From NCBI RefSeq assembly GCF_001584185.1, contig NZ_CP013234.1, positions 4,588,001 to 4,652,000 on the forward strand: a stretch of DNA of 64,000 nt, given 5' to 3'. Of the stretch, positions 28,547 to 38,037 are shown one piece after another. The stretch comes from Collimonas pratensis. GTDB taxonomy: Bacteria > Pseudomonadota > Gammaproteobacteria > Burkholderiales > Burkholderiaceae_D. The notes under the pieces were generated by a model. It was not told the origin of the DNA. It saw only the letters and a list, made by a program, of their open reading frames with translations, and did no database searches. The position numbers and the translations under genes are program-made. Positions within the stretch are counted from its first letter, which is position 1. Every line of letters starts with the position of its first letter.

Positions 28547-28574
28547 TAAAAAACCCGCCTCGGCGGGTTTTTTT
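28547..28574. terminator. Bidirectional terminator after the YeaQ-like gene
   Basis: AACCCGCC and GGCGGGTT form an 8-bp stem with a 2-nt TC loop, flanked by an A-run and a T-run of seven. It separates convergent genes and can serve both. Confidence 0.85.
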
Positions 28575-28597
28575 GTTCCCGCACAAGATGTTCCTGT

Positions 28598-29812
28598 CTA
28601 TTTGAAGTCATACGCCATCTGCGCCTTCAGCGACATGCCCGCGGCGCTACGTTCACAGCGGCCGATATATTCGAGGAAGCAAGGCGCCGGCGCCAGCCCT
28701 TCGCCCAGAGTCCGCCGTTCATCAAATACATAATTGAGCTTGGAGAAACGTCCGTACAGCATCAGCGCCTTGTGCAGCATGCGCGTGTTGATCGGTTCGT
28801 TACGGCCGCTCAAGGTGGCACTGCCTTGCACCGCGTGGCGCAGGCCAAACGCCAGCGCCATCTGCCGCAGCGCTGCTTCCGACACGCGCTCGTAAGGCTG
28901 CCCTCGCGCCGCCACATTCATGCCGTGGAAAGCCTGCAGCAACTGCTCCACCATGACGCTGCCGCTGCGCCCGGCGGAGATGTGATACGTGGAAAATCTG
29001 AGCGTTGCCTTCAAGGTCAGGGCGACAATCGTACGCGCGCAATAATCGACCGGCACGATATCCAGATAGGCGCTTGGCGGGCAAACGAAGCGATTCAGCT
29101 GCGCCACCACTTTCAAAATCCAGAAGATGCTGGCCGATGGCCTGCAGCCAAGCGACGAATGGCCGACGATGATCGACGGCCGCACCGTCACCAGCGGCAG
29201 CTCCGGGAACAGCTCACGCAATTGATTTTCGGCTTGCGCCTTGGAGGCGGTATACGGCACCAGATGCGCGCGCTCGACTGGCAAGCGCAAGCTTTCGGTG
29301 ACCACCGGACCGCGCGCCACGCCGCACGCCATGGCCATGCCGACATACACGAAGCGCTGCAAGCCCGGCAGCCGGGAACATCGCTCGGCCAGGCGCATGG
29401 TGGCGTCGACATTGATTTCCCAAATGTCCGACCGCTCGCCAAACGAAGTCACGGCCGCGCAATGAATCACATGGCTGACCTGCTCCAGCCGCGCATCGCT
29501 AAACGCCTGCGCATCCCTCAGGTCAGCCAGGATGACCTGGCTTTCCGCGATGTGCAGCGGCATGTCGGCCGGGGTGAAGCGAGCGATCGATGCAAGCACC
29601 CGGCGTGCCCCTTCGGCCGGGGATGGTGCACGAACCAGAAATAGCATGTCCTTGAAGCTGTCGCCGCCGGCGAGTTCGGCGGCAATCGCACCGCCGACGA
29701 AACCGGTGACGCCGGTAAGGAAAATCCGCGGCGGCGCTGCCGGCAAGCGCTGCTGCTCGGCTTGCAGTTTGTCGCGCAGCCATTTCGATCTTGGAAACAG
29801 ATTAAATACCAT
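28598..29812 (-). CDS. NAD(P)-dependent reductase/epimerase of the male-sterility (NAD_binding_4) type
   Basis: A 404-residue extended SDR related to thioester-reductase and fatty-acyl-CoA-reductase domains. The nucleotide motif ITGV-type FLTGVTGFVGGAIAAEL lies near residue 30, and the active-site Tyr-Lys is in VPYTASKAQAEN. The C-terminal ~130 residues are poorly recognisable. It could act on an acyl thioester or a lipid intermediate; substrate unknown. Its start is 24 bp after the MipA stop on the same strand, so the two are probably co-transcribed. Confidence 0.75.
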   Translation of the reverse strand: MVFNLFPRSKWLRDKLQAEQQRLPAAPPRIFLTGVTGFVGGAIAAELAGGDSFKDMLFLVRAPSPAEGARRVLASIARFTPADMPLHIAESQVILADLRDAQAFSDARLEQVSHVIHCAAVTSFGERSDIWEINVDATMRLAERCSRLPGLQRFVYVGMAMACGVARGPVVTESLRLPVERAHLVPYTASKAQAENQLRELFPELPLVTVRPSIIVGHSSLGCRPSASIFWILKVVAQLNRFVCPPSAYLDIVPVDYCARTIVALTLKATLRFSTYHISAGRSGSVMVEQLLQAFHGMNVAARGQPYERVSEAALRQMALAFGLRHAVQGSATLSGRNEPINTRMLHKALMLYGRFSKLNYVFDERRTLGEGLAPAPCFLEYIGRCERSAAGMSLKAQMAYDFK

Positions 29813-29836
29813 GTCGGCGCACCAGTCTCGGTTCGG

Positions 29837-30649
29837 TCAAAATGAATAGTTGACGGTCGTGAATCCGCTGTAGTTGGTCTTGTCCAGCACCAGCGGGCTG
29901 TCGGCGGCTTTTTGCATATAATGCGTGGCGCCCAGCATGGTGGATACCGACCAGGTGCGGTTGAAAATGTGGGTCCATACCAGCGAGGCATTCACCGCAT
30001 TCAGACCGGATTCGGCCGTGTACTGGGCATAGCCCGAATTGCGGCTCTGGACGGCATTGACGCCAAAGAAAGTCTGGTTGTACTTGGCGTCGCCGAACAT
30101 GGCGGCAGCGCTGACGCTGACATTGTCCTTGGCCAGTGTCAGCACGGTGCTGCTGATCTGGGCCCGGTAGCTGAGGCCGCGTTCGCGGTTGCTGAGCGGC
30201 TCCGAAATGGCCAGCGAGAGCGTACCGATGCGCCCCAGCTTGATGCCGGCCTCAATGTTGGCCAGCACCGAGCCCTTGATCTCGCCCATGCCTCTCAGTT
30301 TTGCCGAACCGGGCTGCAGGCCATCGTTGGAGTCCTTGCGGCCGGCGCCATAGCCGATGGCCGCCTTGGCGAAAAACATGTCGTTGATATCGTAGCGGTA
30401 GCCGGCACCCTCTAAGGTGTCGACAAAGAAGCCCGATGGCGTCACGATTTTCAGCACCGGTACCGGCACCACGTGGTATTCGTCGCTGCCGGCATAGCGC
30501 GCCATGGCGCCTGCGCCCAGCCCGATCGTGACCTGGCTGTCCTGCAGCCACGACTTGGACGGCGCCGGCGCCTGCTGCGCCAGCGCCGTACGCGAGGCCA
30601 GGGCGCCATACAGGGCGACGACGAGAATTGACTTGAACTGGTGTTTCAT
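29837..30649 (-). CDS. MipA/OmpV-family outer-membrane protein
   Basis: This 270-residue outer-membrane barrel has a signal peptide ending at TALAQ, the family feature GLGAGAMARYAGSDEYHVVPVPV near residue 45, and a C-terminal NYSF. MipA in E. coli is a scaffold for murein enzymes; other members act in antibiotic or osmotic responses. The start at 30649 has CCGGAG 6 nt upstream. It is divergent from a response-regulator/kinase pair (213-bp gap), which often controls the barrel gene. Confidence 0.87.
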   Translation of the reverse strand: MKHQFKSILVVALYGALASRTALAQQAPAPSKSWLQDSQVTIGLGAGAMARYAGSDEYHVVPVPVLKIVTPSGFFVDTLEGAGYRYDINDMFFAKAAIGYGAGRKDSNDGLQPGSAKLRGMGEIKGSVLANIEAGIKLGRIGTLSLAISEPLSNRERGLSYRAQISSTVLTLAKDNVSVSAAAMFGDAKYNQTFFGVNAVQSRNSGYAQYTAESGLNAVNASLVWTHIFNRTWSVSTMLGATHYMQKAADSPLVLDKTNYSGFTTVNYSF

Positions 30650-30862
30650 TGTTTCTCCGGAGGTTAAGTAATGCCGATAGCGCAAAATCGTGATGCAAAT
30701 CCGCAGTGCATTGACAGGCCACATTCTCGGCACGCCGCGGCCGTATGTCTGTGAGGCATTAGTGGGAAATATGTACGGATCCGTAGCATTTATGTGTTTG
30801 TTTGTAATCGGGTCAGTTGCAGCCAAAAGCAGGCGCTATGATGAAAAAAAGGAAAAAATGGC

Positions 30863-31561
30863 ATGAAGAAGGTTTTATTGATCGAAGACGATGCGCGGCT
30901 TGCCGAATTGATATCGGAATACCTGTGCCGTTACGATTTTGAAGTCGCCCTGGTGTTGCGCGGCGACCTGGCGCTGGACGCCATTGCCCGCGAACAGCCG
31001 GATGTAGTCGTGCTGGACCTGATGCTGCCCGGCATGGACGGCATGGATATTTGCCGCGCCATCCGCAAGACCTCGGCGCTGCCGGTGCTGATGCTGACCG
31101 CCCGCGCCGACATTTTCGACCAGGTGGCCGGCCTCGAGATCGGCGCTGACGACTATATGCTCAAGCCAGTCGAGCCGCGCCTGCTGCTGGCGCGCCTGCG
31201 CGTGATCCTGCGCTGGATGGACTTGCGCGACCAGCCGGCGCGCGGCACCCTGCTGCAGTTCGGCGAACTGGAAATCGACCTGTCGGCGCGCCAGGTGTGC
31301 TGGAAGGGCGAAGAAGTCGATCTGAAAACCGCCGACTACAATCTGTTCGTGATCCTGGTGCAAGCTGCCGGCAAGGTCCTGAGCCGCGACGAGCTGCTCA
31401 AGCGCTGGCGCGGCATCGGCTTCGACGGCCTCGACCGCACCGTCGACGTCAGCATTTCACGCTTGCGCAAATGCTTCGACGACGACGCCAACGAACCGCG
31501 CAAGATCAAGACCGTGTGGGGACGCGGCTATCTGTTCAGCCCCATCGCCTGGGACGAATAA
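30863..31561 (+). CDS. OmpR-family response regulator (RstA-like)
   Basis: This 232-residue regulator has a receiver domain with the acidic pocket E8/D9/D10, phospho-acceptor D52 (LDLMLPG), T79 and K101, followed by a winged-helix DNA-binding domain from about residue 130 with RTVDVSISRLRKCF. It resembles RstA. The stop and the kinase start overlap by one base (TAATG at 31559-31563), so the pair is coupled. It likely regulates the divergent mipA gene; this is inferred from position. Confidence 0.93.
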   Translation: MKKVLLIEDDARLAELISEYLCRYDFEVALVLRGDLALDAIAREQPDVVVLDLMLPGMDGMDICRAIRKTSALPVLMLTARADIFDQVAGLEIGADDYMLKPVEPRLLLARLRVILRWMDLRDQPARGTLLQFGELEIDLSARQVCWKGEEVDLKTADYNLFVILVQAAGKVLSRDELLKRWRGIGFDGLDRTVDVSISRLRKCFDDDANEPRKIKTVWGRGYLFSPIAWDE

Positions 31562-32904
31562 TGCTAAGAATCCTGATACGCCTGTACCTGATCGTCGCCA
31601 TCCTGTCGATCCTGTCAATAATCTTCGTGCAAAGAGGCTTCCCCTATCTGTTCACAACGCAATTCACGGCCCAGATGCATCGCGAATATGCCGGCGAGGC
31701 GATGCTGCTGCGCCGCTACCTGGGTCCGATCCAGGACGACGCCCAGCAAGCCAGGCTGAACGACATGAATCGTATCAGCCAGCAACGTTACAGCCGCATG
31801 TCCAAAGAGCAGGTGCAGGCGCTGTCGGCGACGGCCCGCAGCGAGTTGGCGCAGCACGGCTTGGCATGGAATCCCGGCGGCGACGTTAACCATCCTGAGG
31901 TCTATATGACGCTGGATGACGGCAGCATCCTGACAGTCCATCCGCGCATTTCTTCCGGCTGGATTGAAGTGGTTGCCTATGCGATCATTTTCAGCGTCAT
32001 GCTGGGAGCCATGCTGTTGTGGCTGACACCGCACTGGCGCGACCTAGAAAAACTACGCATTGCCGCCGCCCGCTTCGGCGACGGTGCACTGGACGCGCGC
32101 GCCAAGCTGTCCGAAAACTCTTCCATCAAGCAGCTGTGCGCTTACTTCAACAACATGGCCGACCGCATCGGCGCGCTGATCACGGCGCAAAGAGACATGG
32201 TCAACGCCGCCTCGCACGAGCTGCGCACGCCGCTGGCGCGCCTGGAGTTCGCCCTGGTCAACCTGATGGACACCACCGACGACAGCAAGACGCATCAGCG
32301 CATCAAGGCCATGCGCAAGGATGTCGAAGAACTGGATATCCTGGTCGGTGAACTGCTGACGCTGAGCATGCTGGAACAGGCCACGCGGCCGGAAAGCCGG
32401 GAAAGAATCTGGCTGGAGGACTTCCTGCGCGCCGCCGCCGGCGTCTCCGCCGAAGAACTCAGCCTGCGCCGCTGCACCATCGTCTGGCAGATTGCGCCCG
32501 CCGTGCAAGAAGTCGTGATCGAACCGCACAGCCTGGGACGCGCTTTTTCCAACCTGCTGCAAAATGCCCTGCGCTATACCCACAGCACCATCCGGGTCCG
32601 CGCCGAAGCCAGCGCCGCTTCCTGGAAACTGATCGTGGAAGACGACGGCGTCGGCATTCCTGACAACGACCGCGAACGGATTTTCGAACCGTTCTACCGT
32701 CTCGACCGCAGTCGCGACCGCGCCACCGGCGGCTACGGGCTGGGCTTGGCGATCGTCAAGAAAATCGCCGAACGGCTTGGCGGCGGCGTACGCGTCACGG
32801 GTTCGGAACTGGGTGGCGCAATGTTCGTGCTGCACTTCCCTTTACGCGGCGAACATGGCGCGCCACATCTATCACCTTTGCTTATTCCAGATAAGGCAAA
32901 CTGA
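31561..32904 (+). CDS. Sensor histidine kinase (RstB-like)
   Basis: This 447-residue membrane kinase has two membrane helices (residues about 5-25 and 135-160) flanking a periplasmic domain, then HAMP, the H-box VNAASHELRTPLARLE, the N-box NLLQNALRYT, and G-boxes DDGVGIPD and GGYGLGLAIVKK. It is the partner of the preceding regulator. The start is at 31561. The sensed signal is not known; RstB responds to acidity and Mg in enterobacteria, which need not hold here. Confidence 0.93.
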   Translation: MLRILIRLYLIVAILSILSIIFVQRGFPYLFTTQFTAQMHREYAGEAMLLRRYLGPIQDDAQQARLNDMNRISQQRYSRMSKEQVQALSATARSELAQHGLAWNPGGDVNHPEVYMTLDDGSILTVHPRISSGWIEVVAYAIIFSVMLGAMLLWLTPHWRDLEKLRIAAARFGDGALDARAKLSENSSIKQLCAYFNNMADRIGALITAQRDMVNAASHELRTPLARLEFALVNLMDTTDDSKTHQRIKAMRKDVEELDILVGELLTLSMLEQATRPESRERIWLEDFLRAAAGVSAEELSLRRCTIVWQIAPAVQEVVIEPHSLGRAFSNLLQNALRYTHSTIRVRAEASAASWKLIVEDDGVGIPDNDRERIFEPFYRLDRSRDRATGGYGLGLAIVKKIAERLGGGVRVTGSELGGAMFVLHFPLRGEHGAPHLSPLLIPDKAN

Positions 32905-32962
32905 CAGAGATAAGCACACGCAACCGCCCGAAACCCAGTATTCACGCGCTAAACAAGGGGAA

Positions 32963-32993
32963 GCAGCCGGCGCGCGCCGGTGCGGATTTTTTT
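32963..32993 (+). terminator. Intrinsic terminator after the two-component operon
   Basis: The perfect palindrome CCGGCG-CG-CGCCGG (32967-32980), extended by GCA/TGC around a bulged G, is followed by a run of seven Ts at 32987. Confidence 0.7.
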
Positions 32994-33077
32994 ACTTTTT
33001 ATGTTCATACTATTTTCCTAGCGAATCACCGTAGTGCGCGCTAGAATCCCAAGACAAAATTTGGGAGGATTTGACCT

Positions 33078-35771
33078 GTGATGTGCACTACCCGTCGTTT
33101 CACACTAGCCGCTCTCGCCCTCAGCATCTCGTCATTCAACGCCGCAGCGGCGACCCCGAATGACACTGCACCGCTGGGAAAACTGCCACGCTGGGCGCTG
33201 CCCCTGGCATATCAACTCGATTTCCGCGTCGATCCGCGCCAGTCCGAATACTCCGGCAGCGCCACCATCGATATCGAACTCAAGCAAGCGGCCGATCACC
33301 TGTGGCTGCATGGCCAGGATCTGAGCGTAATCAAAGTCACGCTGACCGGCAGCAAAAACCAGGTCCATGCCGCGCAATACAAGGTCGCCGCGCAAAAGGA
33401 AGGCGTCGCCACCGTGGAGTTTGGCCAGACGCTGCCAGCCGGCCGCTATCGCATGGTGCTTGAGTACAGCGCACCATTCAATCAGCAGCTGGAAGGCGTG
33501 TACAAGGTCAGCAGCCAGGGCGCGCCGTATGTGATCACGCAGATGGAAGCGATCAGCGCGCGCTACGCCTTCCCCGGCTTCGACGAGCCTTCTTTCAAAA
33601 CCCCGTTCACGCTCAGCCTGACTGTCCCGGAAAACCAGGTCGCGGTGGCCAACACGCGCCAAGTCGCGGAACAGAAACTGGAGCAGGGCTGGCGCAAGCT
33701 CAGCTTCGCTGCCACCAAGCCGCTGCCGACCTATCTGGTAGCGTTTGCCGTCGGACCATGGGATGTGGTCGACGGTCCGCAAATTCCGGCGACCCAATGG
33801 CGCGCCCAGACGACCCCGCTGCGTGGTATTGCACCACATGGCGAAGGCGAGCGCATCAAGCCGGCGCTGGCGCAAACCCCCGCCATCATCACCGCGCTGG
33901 AAGACTATTTCGGCTTCGGCTATCCCTTCGATAAAGTCGACCTGCTGGCGGCGCCAGACTTTGCCGCCGGCGCCATGGAAAATCCCGGCCTGGTCACTTT
34001 CCGCGACTACCTGATGCTGCTGGACGCCAATTCGCCAGCCAACAATGTACGCGGCTCGTTCAACGTCACCGCCCATGAGTTGGCGCATCAATGGTTCGGC
34101 GATACCGTCACCATGCCTTGGTGGGACGACATCTGGCTCAACGAAGCGTTCGCCACCTGGATGCAAGCCAAGATCACACAACAACTGCATCCGGAATACC
34201 GCGCCGACCTGGAACTGATCAACGGCGCCAACTACGCCATGCAAAGCGACAGCCTGGTCAGCGTGCGCAAGATCCGCCAGCCGATTACCGGCAACGGCGA
34301 TATCGAAACCGCCTTCGACGGCATCACCTATCAAAAAGGTGCGGCCGTACTGAACATGTTTGAACGCTACCTCGGCGCGGACACCTTCCGCCAGGGCGTG
34401 CGCAGCTATATCAAACAACATCAGTTTGCCAATGCCACCGCAGATGACCTGGTAAGCGCGCTGGCCAAGGCTTCCGGCAAAGACCAGCGCTTCAGCAAAG
34501 CCATGCAGAGCTTCCTCGACCAGGCCGGCGTGCCGCTGGTCGAAACCACGCTCAGCATGGAAAACGGCAAGGCCGTGCTGCATCTGAAACAACAGCGCTA
34601 CCTGCCGCTCGGCTCTGCCGGCGACGCCAAGCGGCTGTGGGGCATCCCTGTCTGCGTACGCTACAGCGTTGCCGGCGGCGACGCCAAGACCCAATGCGAA
34701 CTGCTGGATCAGGCGCAGGGCAAGATGGTACTGCCCGGCGCCACCGCCAGCAGCTGGTACATGCCGAATGCAGACGCCGCCGGCTATTATCGTTTCGATA
34801 TGGCGCGCGCCGACCTGGCGCGCCTGACCGGCAGCCTGACGCAGCTGCCGGACACTGAGCAGCTGGCTTACGCCGACGCCATCAACGCCGGCTTCGGCCG
34901 TGGCGACCTGGATGCGGCAGCCGTGCTGGCGGCGGCGCCGCAGCTGGCGCAGTCCGCCACGCGCGAAGTGGCGACGGCCCTGATCCCAACCCTCAAGTGG
35001 CTGGAAAAACATGAAGTCCGCAGCGATGCCCAGCGTGAGCGCCTGACCGCACTGGCCCGCAAGATGTATCTGCCGCGCCTGCAGCAGCTCGGCTACCAGC
35101 GCCGCGCCGGCGAAAGCCAGGACGATGCGCTGCTGCGCGCCGCGCTGGCCCAGTTCCTGGCGCTCGACATCAAGTTGCCGGAAGTGCGCAAGGCGCTGCT
35201 GGCGCAAGGCGATAAGGCGCTGGAGAAAAACGCCGACGGCAAGCTCGACCTGGCGGCGGCCAATCCTGACCTGCTGCGCACAGCGCTTTCGGTCGCTACC
35301 CAGGAACAGGGAACGCCGGCCGTCGACGTCTTGATCAAGGCACTCAGCAACACCAGCGAACCGGCCCAGCGCATGGCGATCCTGAGCGGCCTCGGCGCTG
35401 CCACCGCGTCGGCCAATGCCCAGCGTGCACGTAACCTGGCGCTGGATCCGCTGGTCAAGGTCGGCGAGATGAGCACCTTGCTGCGCGCCAGCCGGGAAGA
35501 CGGCGAAGGCCGCGAAGCGCTGTGGAAGTGGTTTACACTCAACCATGAGCAACTGATCAAGCGCAGCGGTGAAACTTCCGGCGGCCGCTTGCCGGACCTG
35601 GTGGCCGGCGACAGCTGTTCGCAAAGCGAGGCCGACCGCATGAACAGCTTCTTCCAGCCGCTGCTGAAGCAGTTGCCGGGCGCCGAGCGCGGCCTCGCGC
35701 AAACCCGCGAAAAGACCCTGCTGTGTACGGCCTTGCGCGAAAAACAAGATCCGGCGGCGCTGCTGCATTAA
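33078..35771 (+). CDS. M1-family aminopeptidase, exported
   Basis: This 897-residue zinc aminopeptidase has a signal peptide ending near FNAAAA. The exopeptidase motif GAMENPG and the zinc motif HELAH (333-337) with E356 in NEAFATW are intact (H-E-x2-H-x18-E). An ERAP1-like helical C-terminal domain fills about residues 560-890. The first codon is GTG at 33078 with GGAGGA 8 nt upstream; ATG 33081 follows directly. Periplasmic location suggests peptide scavenging. An M13 peptidase follows after 68-95 bp, so both may be expressed together. Confidence 0.93.
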   Translation: MMCTTRRFTLAALALSISSFNAAAATPNDTAPLGKLPRWALPLAYQLDFRVDPRQSEYSGSATIDIELKQAADHLWLHGQDLSVIKVTLTGSKNQVHAAQYKVAAQKEGVATVEFGQTLPAGRYRMVLEYSAPFNQQLEGVYKVSSQGAPYVITQMEAISARYAFPGFDEPSFKTPFTLSLTVPENQVAVANTRQVAEQKLEQGWRKLSFAATKPLPTYLVAFAVGPWDVVDGPQIPATQWRAQTTPLRGIAPHGEGERIKPALAQTPAIITALEDYFGFGYPFDKVDLLAAPDFAAGAMENPGLVTFRDYLMLLDANSPANNVRGSFNVTAHELAHQWFGDTVTMPWWDDIWLNEAFATWMQAKITQQLHPEYRADLELINGANYAMQSDSLVSVRKIRQPITGNGDIETAFDGITYQKGAAVLNMFERYLGADTFRQGVRSYIKQHQFANATADDLVSALAKASGKDQRFSKAMQSFLDQAGVPLVETTLSMENGKAVLHLKQQRYLPLGSAGDAKRLWGIPVCVRYSVAGGDAKTQCELLDQAQGKMVLPGATASSWYMPNADAAGYYRFDMARADLARLTGSLTQLPDTEQLAYADAINAGFGRGDLDAAAVLAAAPQLAQSATREVATALIPTLKWLEKHEVRSDAQRERLTALARKMYLPRLQQLGYQRRAGESQDDALLRAALAQFLALDIKLPEVRKALLAQGDKALEKNADGKLDLAAANPDLLRTALSVATQEQGTPAVDVLIKALSNTSEPAQRMAILSGLGAATASANAQRARNLALDPLVKVGEMSTLLRASREDGEGREALWKWFTLNHEQLIKRSGETSGGRLPDLVAGDSCSQSEADRMNSFFQPLLKQLPGAERGLAQTREKTLLCTALREKQDPAALLH

Positions 35772-35866
35772 AAACCGGACAAGCAATAGACAAGGATTTG
35801 CAATAGTTTTTAGAATGCCTTACCAGGCTGTTTTTTCCGATGACTTCTCATAAGGATTACTTACTC

Positions 35867-37948
35867 GTGAAACGCTCTCTCATCTGTGCAGCTGTGCTGA
35901 CACTGGTTGCAGGCTATACCAGCTCCACCGCCAGTTTTGCCCAAACACCCCGTACCGTAGCGGCCGCCAGCGTGGCCAGCTCGGCCAAGCTGGCCAGCGG
36001 CATCGACATGGCGAACGCCGACCTGGCGGTGCGCCCGCAGGACGACTTCTACAGCTACGTCAATGGCAGCTGGCTGAAGAAAACCGAAATCCCGACAGAC
36101 AAGTCGTCGTGGGGCGCCTTCTATGAACTGCGCGAGAACTCGCTGACCCAGCTGCACACCATCGTCGACGCCGTCAGCGCGGAAAAAGACCTGCAGCCAG
36201 GCTCCAACAAGCAAAAGATCGCCGACCTGTACGCCAGCTACATGGATGAGCCGGCGCTGGAAAAACTCGGCATCAAGCCACTCGAAGGCGAATTCGCCAA
36301 AATCGACGCCCTCAAGGACAAGAAACAGATCCCGGGCCTGATCGCCCATTTGAACGCCATCGGCGTCAGTGCGCCTTACGACCTCGGCATCCATCAGGAC
36401 GCCAAGGATTCGAGCAAGGTCATCGCCGACCTCGGCCAGAGCGGCCTCGGCTTGCCTGACCGCGACTACTACCTGAAAGCCGACGACGCCAAGCTGAAAG
36501 ACACGCTGGCCAAGTACCACGCCCATATCGAAGCCATGCTGACCATGTCCGGCGACAAGGCTGCCAAGAAAAACGCCGCCAGCATCGTGGCCCTGGAAAC
36601 CGCGCTCGCCAAGATCCAATGGACCAAGGTCGAGCTGCGCGATCCGGTCAAGGCCTACAACCGGGTTGAACTGGATCAGCTACACACGCTGGCGCCGCAC
36701 TTCGAGTGGGATGGCTACTTGGCCGGCGCCGGCCTGAAAGACAAGGTCAGCTACCTGGTGATCAGCCAGCCGACCTACATCAAGGGCCTCGACAAGATCC
36801 TGCAAGACACCCCGCTGCCAGTCTGGAAAGCGTATTTCAAATGGCATGTGCTGAGCGGCTACGCCTCCCAGCTGTCGAAACAATATGTTGACCAGAACTT
36901 CGCGTTCAAGGGCACCGTGCTGCGCGGCGTACCGCAAAACGAACCACGCTGGAAACGCGGCATCAATGTGGTCGAAGCCGGCGTTGGCGAAGGCCTGGGC
37001 CAGCTGTATGTGGAGCAGTTCTTCCCGCCGGAGAACAAGGCCCGCATGGAAAAACTGGTGCGCAACCTGATCGCTGCCTACAACCAGAGCATCGACGGCC
37101 TCGACTGGATGGGTCCGGACACCAAGAAGCAAGCGCAAAAGAAACTGTCGACCCTGATGCTGAAGATCGGCTATCCGGACAAATGGCGCGACTACTCAGC
37201 CCTGACTATCAAGCGTGACGACCTGGTCGGCAACACCATGCGTGCCAGCGAATTCGAATTCAAGCGCAATATCGACAAGCTCGGCAAGCCGGTCGACCGC
37301 GCCGAATGGGGCATGACGCCGCAGACCGTGAACGCCTACTACAACCCGGAACTCAACGAAATCGTGTTCCCGGCGGCGATCCTGCAACCGCCATTCTTCA
37401 ACGCCAATGCGGATGACGCGGTCAACTACGGCGGCATCGGCGCCGTCATCGGCCACGAAATCAGCCACGGTTTCGACGACCAGGGCAGCCAGTACGATGA
37501 AATCGGCAACCTGCGCGACTGGTGGACCAAGGAAGACCACGAGAAATTTGCGGTCAAGACCAAGGCCCTGGTGGAGCAATACAATGCCTACAGCCCGGTC
37601 CCTGGCTACAAGGTCAACGGTGAACTGACCCTGGGCGAGAACATCGCCGACAACTCCGGCCTGGCGATCGCCTACAAGGCTTACCACCTGTCGCTGGACG
37701 GCAAGACGCCGCCGGTCATCGACGGCCTCACCGGTGACCAGCGCCTGTATCTGGGCTGGGGTCAGGTATGGCGCGGCAAGGTGCGCGATGCGCAAGCCAT
37801 CGTCTACGTCAAGACCGACCCGCACTCGCCGCCACGCTTCCGCGGCAACGGCACACTAGGCAACCAGCCTGGCTTCTACAGCGCGTTTGACGTCAAGCCG
37901 GGCGACAAGATGTATCTGCCGCCTGAGCAACGCGTCATCATGTGGTAA
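35867..37948 (+). CDS. M13-family metalloendopeptidase (neprilysin/PepO-like), exported
   Basis: This ~693-residue zinc peptidase is of the neprilysin family. The M13 N-terminal domain has YSYVNGSWLKKTEIP. The catalytic core has NAYYNPELNEIVFPAAILQPP, HEISH at residues 530-534 (numbered from 35867) and ENIADNSGL with the third zinc ligand. The end PEQRVIMW is typical. A GTG start at 35867 is preferred because AAGGA lies 10 nt upstream and the signal peptide begins MKRSLICAAVL; an ATG at 35840 is the alternative and adds nine residues. Confidence 0.93.
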   Translation: MKRSLICAAVLTLVAGYTSSTASFAQTPRTVAAASVASSAKLASGIDMANADLAVRPQDDFYSYVNGSWLKKTEIPTDKSSWGAFYELRENSLTQLHTIVDAVSAEKDLQPGSNKQKIADLYASYMDEPALEKLGIKPLEGEFAKIDALKDKKQIPGLIAHLNAIGVSAPYDLGIHQDAKDSSKVIADLGQSGLGLPDRDYYLKADDAKLKDTLAKYHAHIEAMLTMSGDKAAKKNAASIVALETALAKIQWTKVELRDPVKAYNRVELDQLHTLAPHFEWDGYLAGAGLKDKVSYLVISQPTYIKGLDKILQDTPLPVWKAYFKWHVLSGYASQLSKQYVDQNFAFKGTVLRGVPQNEPRWKRGINVVEAGVGEGLGQLYVEQFFPPENKARMEKLVRNLIAAYNQSIDGLDWMGPDTKKQAQKKLSTLMLKIGYPDKWRDYSALTIKRDDLVGNTMRASEFEFKRNIDKLGKPVDRAEWGMTPQTVNAYYNPELNEIVFPAAILQPPFFNANADDAVNYGGIGAVIGHEISHGFDDQGSQYDEIGNLRDWWTKEDHEKFAVKTKALVEQYNAYSPVPGYKVNGELTLGENIADNSGLAIAYKAYHLSLDGKTPPVIDGLTGDQRLYLGWGQVWRGKVRDAQAIVYVKTDPHSPPRFRGNGTLGNQPGFYSAFDVKPGDKMYLPPEQRVIMW

Positions 37949-37974
37949 GCACTGCCTAGTCTTCGCCGCTGGCA

Positions 37975-38007
37975 AAAGGCCACCGACAATGTCGGTGGCC
38001 TTTTTTT
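37975..38007. terminator. Strong bidirectional terminator after the M13 gene
   Basis: A perfect stem AAAGGCCACCGAC/GTCGGTGGCCTTT of 13 bp with AAT loop, followed by a T-run of seven. It stands between convergent genes. Confidence 0.9.
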
Positions 38008-38037
38008 CGCCAAATCGCAGACAGGCAATTTGCCGGT

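Noticed and set aside
33132..35786. 884-codon open frame antisense to the M1 aminopeptidase
   Set aside because: It mirrors the codon structure of a well-supported gene with intact catalytic motifs. Its translation has no recognisable domain and is His/Gln/Arg-rich, as expected for an antisense shadow in GC-rich DNA.
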